A stretch of 28,144 nt of DNA from Fidelibacterota bacterium UBA7303 (GTDB taxonomy: Bacteria > Fidelibacterota > Marinisomatia > Marinisomatales > UBA1611): assembly GCA_002471805.1 (NCBI GenBank), contig DKQR01000183.1, forward strand, positions 988 through 29,131, given 5' to 3'. Shown one piece after another: positions 22,957 through 28,144 of this stretch (within the stretch, counting starts at the first letter, position 1; each line of letters starts with the position of its first letter). The notes under the pieces are model-generated. The model worked only from the letters and a program-made list of their open reading frames with translations. It was not told the origin of the DNA and made no database searches. Made by a program: the position numbers and the translations under genes.

Positions 22957-24823
22957 GTAAAGCTTCTCCCCGCAAACGAACATTTTCATTGCGAATGGTA
23001 TAATGCTTTTTATCAAGATATTCCAGAAGGGGAATGGCTGTTTTGCGGGATAATCCAGTCAGGTTCTTGAAATCGGAAACAGCCATTTCATTTTTTAATT
23101 TAAATAACTTATGCATATCTGCAATGACCTGATCAAGATTCGATCGATTCAACCAGAAATTGTTCCCGAGATTTACCGCCTTGCCTTGGTCAAATAACAA
23201 ATGCAGCAAATCTCCAACCCGTTTTGGATTAAATGATAATTGAGCAATGATTTCTTTGACTAAAATAGGTTCAGACCCTGACTTTTTCAGAGTGAATTCG
23301 ATAGCCTTTAATTCATCCAGGTCCTGCCGTGAAAAACTGGGTTCAAACCCTATGAGCGAAAAGCCACCTGTTTCCTCAGCCAGGGTCCCCTCTTCTGTCA
23401 TTTTAACGATAACGACCTGCAGCCATTGTTCAGACCATTTGAGCTGGGCTGTAATGCCGTCAACGCTTAAAACAGACCGAAAGGGATTCTGTCGGTAAGA
23501 CTGCCTGAAAAATGATTTTAATTCATTTTCACCCTTCTCCAGGGCTTTATTTGAAAAAAGGATGCCATCTTTTGATTCATTGATATTCAGTTCCCTTACC
23601 CATTCATTGATTTGTTTTTCGAATTTGAAAAATAGTAACTGCCATTCGTTTTTTGTTTTGGGTAGTTTCCAATCCTGATTCAATACATATTCAAATCTTG
23701 ACCTTGGTTCCAGGGGTAATTGCAAAGTATGTTCTTTTATATCACACCATTTACCGATGGGTAATGGATCCAAAACAATACCACCGGCTATGGTTTCCAT
23801 TGGCGAGTAAGAGCGCACGACGAATCGGTCATCCATGGCAACTGCGACAGGAGATTCAAGGTCGATTAAAACATTGCCGGAATCTCCTTTTTTGTATTGG
23901 TGTTTATTAGCCAGTGAAACTCTGCCTAGTAATCTTGCAGTTCCAAAGTGGAATCTTAGCCTCTGCTTGTTTTTCACAACCCAGTCCGTATGAAAGGTCA
24001 GGGTCAGATTGGCAATTATTCGATTTGTGGTTTTCAAACAATTCGGTGTTGCCAAAACGGTTCCCCGCTTCAATATCATTGGCTTTATATTGAGCAGATT
24101 CAAAGCTGCACGGTCTCCGACAGCGGCAGAATCCGTCGGCCCGCCATGGGTCTGAATACCTCTGATTTTCGTTTTGATCCCATTGGGCAAAAGTTCAATG
24201 TCATCTCCGTTTGATATCATTCCATTTTGGACCGTACCTGTTACAATGGTTCCAAACCCCGTTTTGGAGAATATGCGGTCCACATTTAGTCTGAAAATTT
24301 CAGATCCAGACACAGCACTATATCCATCTGCCAAATTCAAAATATCGTTTTTCAGATCGTTTACACCATCGCCGGTTAAATTATTGATTCGATGAATTGC
24401 TACTGGTTCAAAGGAGGCGGATGCCATTAATTCCTGCACATCCAGTTCCACCAGATCAAGCCATTCATCGTCTTGAATCAGGTCAATTTTGGTGAGAGCT
24501 ACGATACCTCTGTGAACACCAAGCAGGGTAAGAATGTCCAGGTGTTCCCTGGTCTGAGGCATCACGCCATCGTCAGCCGCAACCACCAGGATACCAAAAT
24601 GAATATTTGCGGCGCCCGCAGCCATGTTGCGGATGAATTTTTCATGCCCTGGCACATCGATAATGGTAATGGATTCATTGAGATAAGCAAACCCCAGGTC
24701 AATGGTCATGCCCCTTGTTTTCTCTTCGGAAAGATGATCCGTATCGGTTCCGGTCAGTGCTTTGACCAGGGATGTTTTGCCATGATCAATATGACCTGCT
24801 GTGCCGACAACAATTTGTGTCAT
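22949..24823 (-). CDS. selB: Selenocysteine-specific translation elongation factor SelB
   Basis: 624 residues, full SelB length (E. coli 614). The GTPase part has G1 GHIDHGKT (10-17), EEKTRGMTIDLGF, G3 DVPGH (56-60) and G4 TKID (111-114), the SelB form. Domains II and III follow to about residue 370, then winged-helix repeats to the end, which bind the SECIS element in the mRNA. SelB delivers selenocysteinyl-tRNA to in-frame UGA codons. A GAGG ribosome-binding site lies 7 bases before the ATG, inside the selA end, and the gap to selA is 2 bases. Confidence 0.96.
   Translation of the reverse strand: MTQIVVGTAGHIDHGKTSLVKALTGTDTDHLSEEKTRGMTIDLGFAYLNESITIIDVPGHEKFIRNMAAGAANIHFGILVVAADDGVMPQTREHLDILTLLGVHRGIVALTKIDLIQDDEWLDLVELDVQELMASASFEPVAIHRINNLTGDGVNDLKNDILNLADGYSAVSGSEIFRLNVDRIFSKTGFGTIVTGTVQNGMISNGDDIELLPNGIKTKIRGIQTHGGPTDSAAVGDRAALNLLNIKPMILKRGTVLATPNCLKTTNRIIANLTLTFHTDWVVKNKQRLRFHFGTARLLGRVSLANKHQYKKGDSGNVLIDLESPVAVAMDDRFVVRSYSPMETIAGGIVLDPLPIGKWCDIKEHTLQLPLEPRSRFEYVLNQDWKLPKTKNEWQLLFFKFEKQINEWVRELNINESKDGILFSNKALEKGENELKSFFRQSYRQNPFRSVLSVDGITAQLKWSEQWLQVVIVKMTEEGTLAEETGGFSLIGFEPSFSRQDLDELKAIEFTLKKSGSEPILVKEIIAQLSFNPKRVGDLLHLLFDQGKAVNLGNNFWLNRSNLDQVIADMHKLFKLKNEMAVSDFKNLTGLSRKTAIPLLEYLDKKHYTIRNENVRLRGEALHG
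22957..22971 (-). promoter_or_regulatory. Ribosome-binding site fixing the mutS start
   Basis: GGGGAG (22971-22966) nine bases before ATG 22956-22954, inside the selB coding region. It argues for this start over an in-frame ATG at 23016 that would add 20 atypical residues. Confidence 0.65.
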
Positions 24824-24825
24824 GG

Positions 24826-26190
24826 TTATACCTCGGAAATCGCGACCGTTAGTTTCCTGATTTGTACTGGAAGCACTGCTTTAAGATCGATATAATAATT
24901 ATCTGCAGTGATGTATCCAACAACAGGGATTGAACCGCATCGAAAGGCCGCTGCCAGTTCGGTTACTTTACGTGATTTCGGCTTAAACTGTAGTGCCATG
25001 CTGGCAATATTTTTTTCAGGCAGGGAACCGCTTCCTGCTTCCACAAAAGATTCCACAATGGTGATCCCAAGGTTTCTGATTGTTTTCGTTTTTAGTCCAT
25101 TAAAAACCTTTTCGGCTCTGGTTCTCAGCACTTTCCGGGAAGTGGTCAGCATTTTTAATGAGAAATTATCCTTCGTAAATGAATCAGAACGGTAGGACCG
25201 CAGTGTTTCCTCCATCAACCCAATTGTGATTTTATCACACCGCAGTACACGGTAAAGCGGGTTTTTTTGGAATGCACTGATCCATTTCTTTTTGCCGACG
25301 ATCAACCCTGATTGCGGCCCTCCTAGGAGTTTATCCCCGGAAAATGTGGTTATATCCGGTCCGCTGTTCACAATGGATTTCACTGGAATTTCATCCGCCA
25401 GTCCCAGTTTAGTCATGTTCAAGAGAGCACCGCTCCCTAAATCCGCCAACACGGGAATTTTATGTTTTCTCCCGAGGCTCGCTAGATCAGCTAAGGAAAC
25501 CTCCTTTGTGAATCCTTTGACAACATAATTACTGGTATGAACCCACAGGATGAGCTTTGTTCTCTTTGAAATCGCTTTTTCATAATCTTTCAAATGAGTT
25601 CTATTTGTGGTGCCCACGCCCTTTAAAATCGCACCGCTTTTTGTAATGATATCTGGTATTCTGAATGATCCGCCAATTTCTACCAATTGTCCGCGGGAAC
25701 AAATCACCTCACCCCCTTCAGTAATTGTGTTCAGGGATAAAAGGACGGCTGCCGCATTATTATTGACCATTATTGCGGATTCGCTGCCGCAAAGGGCACT
25801 GAGTTGTTCCTGGATATGGGACTGCCGTTCTCCCCGGTTACCGGAAACAAGGTCATATTCAAGATTTACGTAACCGTCCAGACGCTGGGCAATTCGTTTT
25901 ATTTTTTTTCCATCAAACGGCGCCCGTCCAAACCCAGTATGTAAAACAATACCCGTTCCGTTGATCACATTGACCAACCTTGGGGCAGATTCGAACCATA
26001 CTTTGGTCACAATCTGTTTAAATAATTCATCTTTGGTTTTTTGGATCGATCCAGTTTTAATTGCACCACGAAGTTGGTTTAAAACCTTATTAATAATAAA
26101 TTTCAAATAATCTTCATGTATTTCTATATCACTACTTACTTCAAGTAATACTTGATGTACAGACGGCAGGTCTTTTAATGACAGCTTCAT
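24826..26190 (-). CDS. selA: L-seryl-tRNA(Sec) selenium transferase SelA
   Basis: 454 residues. NVINGTGIVLHTGFGRAP at about 74-91 is the SelA signature, and the PLP lysine is Lys287 in TFSGDKLLGGPQSGLIVGK. The enzyme converts Ser-tRNA(Sec) to Sec-tRNA(Sec) using selenophosphate. It is followed by selB after 2 bases, the usual pairing. The selD gene (selenophosphate synthetase) and tRNA-Sec are not in the window. A 40-base gap separates it from the MFS gene. No strong ribosome-binding site is visible before the ATG. Confidence 0.96.
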   Translation of the reverse strand: MKLSLKDLPSVHQVLLEVSSDIEIHEDYLKFIINKVLNQLRGAIKTGSIQKTKDELFKQIVTKVWFESAPRLVNVINGTGIVLHTGFGRAPFDGKKIKRIAQRLDGYVNLEYDLVSGNRGERQSHIQEQLSALCGSESAIMVNNNAAAVLLSLNTITEGGEVICSRGQLVEIGGSFRIPDIITKSGAILKGVGTTNRTHLKDYEKAISKRTKLILWVHTSNYVVKGFTKEVSLADLASLGRKHKIPVLADLGSGALLNMTKLGLADEIPVKSIVNSGPDITTFSGDKLLGGPQSGLIVGKKKWISAFQKNPLYRVLRCDKITIGLMEETLRSYRSDSFTKDNFSLKMLTTSRKVLRTRAEKVFNGLKTKTIRNLGITIVESFVEAGSGSLPEKNIASMALQFKPKSRKVTELAAAFRCGSIPVVGYITADNYYIDLKAVLPVQIRKLTVAISEV

Positions 26191-26230
26191 AATTTATGCA
26201 AGAGAACTTCTGTCAAATTTCAATACCAGT

Positions 26231-27421
26231 TCAAGCAGTTTGATTCCTGCGTTGAATTAATAACCATCCGGCAATAACGCCGGGAATCAAACTGGTCGCC
26301 ATCACCGGGAAAACCATTTCCACAGAATAATGGTCTGCGATCCATCCGCCAATAGCCGGTGCAATTCCGCCAATACCAAAGCTTAAGAAAAAACTGATGC
26401 CGTATCCCAATCCCCGATGGGAGCTTGGCGTAAGGTCTGCCAGAAGCGCATTGGAAACCGGTTGGTTCAAAAAGTATACGATACCGAGGAAAATGCTGGC
26501 AATGAATAATCCCCATCCATTCGTGTATCCCATGATAGCCATGATGGGCATATTCAAAATAATGATGAAAAACAGCAACGTTGATCTCTTATACTTGTCC
26601 CCAAAGTATCCGCCAATAGTTTGGCCAATAATTCCACTCAGGAAAACAAGCGTCGTAAAAATGCCCGCTTTTAATGTTTCTGGGAAAAAGGAAAATACAC
26701 CTTCTGTCTGCATCCCAAAGAGGGTTGGCATAAATGTCGTGAATCCGCCAAAGGAAAATCCCAAGGTGATAGCCATTACATAATAAAGAATAATGGCTGG
26801 TTTATCGTTGATTTCTATTTGTTGCAAAATGTTGTTTTCCACAGGCTGCTCTTTTCGCTTAATCATCGTAAAGGTAACAAACGCCAATAAAAGCTGCAAA
26901 CCGATCCAGATTAGGTAGGATGCCCGCCAAGAACCATATTCTGCCGTCAAGCCGGCAATAAATGGACCTAAAGCTAATCCGGATGAACCTGCCACACCGT
27001 GAACGGCTAATCCTTTACTCAAATTGGTGAGTCGCCTGGATAAAATGGTAAGTCCCGCCGGATGGTAGATACTGGAAGCAAGGCCAAGCATTCCCAAACC
27101 CAATGTCATTTGAATCGGATTATCTGCGAACACAAGAATCAACCCACCAATTGCTGACCCAATCTGGTACATCAACAGTAAGGTTTTTCCGCCTAATTTG
27201 CCCTCGAGAATCCCTGCCGGAATCGCACCCAAACCAAACATGAATGCACCCACTGTCACCATGAGTCCTAAATGATCCATGCCCAATCCAAATTCCTGAT
27301 GGAATAACAGCAGAAGCGTAGGGAATACCATCATTTGCGCATGGACAGCCAAATGGGAAGCAGATGTAACTCCCAGAATAATTTTTTTTTCTATCTTAAT
27401 AATAAAAAGCCCCTGCCGCAA
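26231..27421 (-). CDS. MFS transporter, fosmidomycin-resistance (Fsr)-like
   Basis: 396 residues from TTG 27421. About 12 membrane helices are visible. The first helix has ASHLAVHAQMMVFPTLLLLF and later segments GLASSIYHPAGLTILSR and GVAGSSGLALGPFIAG, which resemble Fsr-like MFS proteins (YHPAG is characteristic). The start is uncertain: there is no ATG before the first helix and the only start with a ribosome-binding site (AGGA, 7-base spacer) is this TTG, which lies in the loop of a terminator-like hairpin. The substrate is unknown; Fsr proteins export fosmidomycin, but many relatives are uncharacterised. It may be co-transcribed with selA. Confidence 0.82.
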   Translation of the reverse strand: MRQGLFIIKIEKKIILGVTSASHLAVHAQMMVFPTLLLLFHQEFGLGMDHLGLMVTVGAFMFGLGAIPAGILEGKLGGKTLLLMYQIGSAIGGLILVFADNPIQMTLGLGMLGLASSIYHPAGLTILSRRLTNLSKGLAVHGVAGSSGLALGPFIAGLTAEYGSWRASYLIWIGLQLLLAFVTFTMIKRKEQPVENNILQQIEINDKPAIILYYVMAITLGFSFGGFTTFMPTLFGMQTEGVFSFFPETLKAGIFTTLVFLSGIIGQTIGGYFGDKYKRSTLLFFIIILNMPIMAIMGYTNGWGLFIASIFLGIVYFLNQPVSNALLADLTPSSHRGLGYGISFFLSFGIGGIAPAIGGWIADHYSVEMVFPVMATSLIPGVIAGWLLIQRRNQTA

Positions 27422-27442
27422 CTAATCTTCCTGCAGAGGGGC
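27404..27442 (-). terminator. Intrinsic terminator after rplS, also carrying the MFS start
   Basis: On the minus strand GCCCCT (27442-27437) pairs with AGGGGC (27414-27409). A further CTGC/GCGG helix (with one G-T pair) lies inside, next to a one-base bulge at 27415. The loop is 13 bases, and TTTTT (27408-27404) follows the stem. It lies 20-odd bases after the rplS stop. The loop contains AGGA and most of the TTG used as the MFS start. Confidence 0.75.
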
Positions 27443-27463
27443 CCTAACAGAATTGAAATAAAC

Positions 27464-27811
27464 TTAACGTTTTTCTTCGATTCGCGCAGCCTTGCTGCCG
27501 GAAACTTTTTTCAGATAATTGAGTTTTGCCCGGCGAACTTTTCCACGGCGCCTTACTTTGATAGAGGCGATCATGGGTGAATGCAGGGGGAATATCCGTT
27601 CTACCCCAAATCCACTGGACACCTTGCGTACGGTGAAGGAGGCATCTAGGCCAGAGCCGCCCCGCTTGTTAATCACCACACCTTCAAACAACTGTATCCT
27701 TTCTTTATTTCCTTCCCGTACCCGTACGTTAATGGCCACCGTATCCCCTGAATCAAATTCCGGAAGATCCGCCCGTAAAAATTCTTTTGTTGCTTCTTGT
27801 ACCTTATTCAT
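27464..27811 (-). CDS. rplS: 50S ribosomal protein L19
   Basis: 115 residues, normal length. It opens with a helix ending in LPEFDSGDTVAINVRVREG and continues with RIQLFEGVVINKRGGSGLDA, SFTVRKVSSGFGVERIFPLH, SPMIASIKVRRRGKVRRAKL and NYLKK, the complete L19 pattern. It sits at the 30S-50S interface. The start overlaps the trmD end by 8 bases, the conserved trmD-rplS order. A GGAG ribosome-binding site stands before the ATG. Confidence 0.98.
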   Translation of the reverse strand: MNKVQEATKEFLRADLPEFDSGDTVAINVRVREGNKERIQLFEGVVINKRGGSGLDASFTVRKVSSGFGVERIFPLHSPMIASIKVRRRGKVRRAKLNYLKKVSGSKAARIEEKR

Positions 27812-28144
27812 AGTTTGTCTCCGATTCTTTCAATTTTTCCTTATATGTTTTCCAGAGGTCCGGACGTCTTTCCTTTGTCCTTTTTTCTCTTTGTCCCTGT
27901 TTCCAGGTCTCAATTTCCTTATGATGCCCGCTCAAGAGGACATCAGGTACCCGCAACCCCTCAATCTCACGCGGCTGGGTATAATGCGGGTGATCCAGCA
28001 GGTCATGCGTAAACGTATCTGTCAGGGCTGAATCCAGCGTATTCAAAGCACCCGGTATCAACCGGACCGCACTATCTACCATAACCATGGCTGGAATCTC
28101 GCCGCTGGTTATCACAAAATCACCCAGAGAATACTCACAGATAC
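27804..28144 (-). CDS. trmD: tRNA (guanine-N1-)-methyltransferase TrmD, C-terminal part (cut by window edge)
   Basis: About 112 codons of the C-terminal half are visible; the frame is open to the right edge. YSLGDFVITSGEIPAMVMVD and then SAVRLIPGALN match the TrmD SAM-binding trefoil-knot region (family: IGDYVLTGGELPAM). PHYTQPREIEGLRVPDVLLS and GHHKEIETWKQGQ are the C-terminal family motifs. TrmD makes m1G37 in tRNA and prevents frameshifting. The neighbour rplS supports the call. The N-terminal half lies outside the window. Confidence 0.96.
   Translation of the reverse strand, partial: ICEYSLGDFVITSGEIPAMVMVDSAVRLIPGALNTLDSALTDTFTHDLLDHPHYTQPREIEGLRVPDVLLSGHHKEIETWKQGQREKRTKERRPDLWKTYKEKLKESETNYE

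Noticed and set aside
22957..23016. A 20-residue N-terminal extension of MutS
   Set aside because: It lies wholly inside selB, is unlike MutS N-termini, and the ATG at 22956 has a better ribosome-binding site.
26191..26230. A possible tRNA-Sec or SECIS element next to selA
   Set aside because: The gap is only 40 bases and shows no cloverleaf arms or stable hairpin.
26220..26516. A 98-codon minus-strand frame overlapping the end of the MFS gene
   Set aside because: It is an alternate-frame shadow of the transporter's C-terminal helices and has no family pattern of its own.
27519..28031. A 170-codon plus-strand frame opposite rplS and trmD
   Set aside because: It is complementary to two highly conserved genes, so it is a chance open frame.

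Overview
The window is a gene-dense piece of a bacterial chromosome in which every supportable gene (31, two of them cut by the window edges) lies on the minus strand. Protein-coding sequence covers nearly all of it; the largest gap is about 126 bases, and there are no rRNA, tRNA, CRISPR or transposon signals. The lineage looks like the Fibrobacterota-Chlorobi-Bacteroidota (FCB) side of the tree, possibly Marinimicrobia (SAR406) or a relative. This rests on a complete batABCDE cluster, a PorV/PorQ-type outer-membrane barrel, a DUF5683 protein, and a Bacteroidota-like Rpb6/omega subunit. The assignment is inference from gene content, not from a marker-gene tree.

Layout in transcription order (high to low coordinates). 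(1) 28144-27464: the end of trmD and rplS, closed by an intrinsic terminator. (2) 27421-19308: a Fsr-like MFS transporter, selA and selB (selenocysteine insertion), mutS, and a PorV-like barrel protein. (3) 19228-6014: an unbroken 13.2 kb run of 17 genes whose internal gaps never exceed 15 bases: yicC, gmk, rpoZ-like, family-4 uracil-DNA glycosylase, dnaB, rel, a HU/IHF-like gene, ruvX, lnt, a DUF5683 gene, ecfT, truA, htrA, psd, pssA, a DUF4321 gene and tatA. (4) 5887-262: batA-batB-batC-batD-batE plus a SPOR-domain gene, linked by 1-4 base start/stop overlaps. (5) 199-1: the start of yebC.

Functionally the long run moves from nucleotide, replication and stringent-response functions (gmk, omega, UDG, DnaB, Rel, HU, RuvX) to cell-envelope work (lipoprotein acylation by Lnt, phosphatidylethanolamine synthesis by PssA and Psd, periplasmic quality control by HtrA, Tat export by TatA), and then into the Bat envelope cluster. 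Most of the window is recognisable core or envelope biology. The least understood part is the Bat cluster, which here lacks an adjacent MoxR ATPase and DUF58 gene and ends in a SPOR protein.

The most unusual sequence-level observation is at 27404-27442. The hairpin that looks like the rplS terminator carries, in its loop, the only good ribosome-binding site and start codon visible for the MFS gene downstream. Other points of interest are a solitary EcfT next to truA, a selA-selB pair without local selD or tRNA-Sec, and an acidic calcium-loop-like insert in the PorV-like protein.
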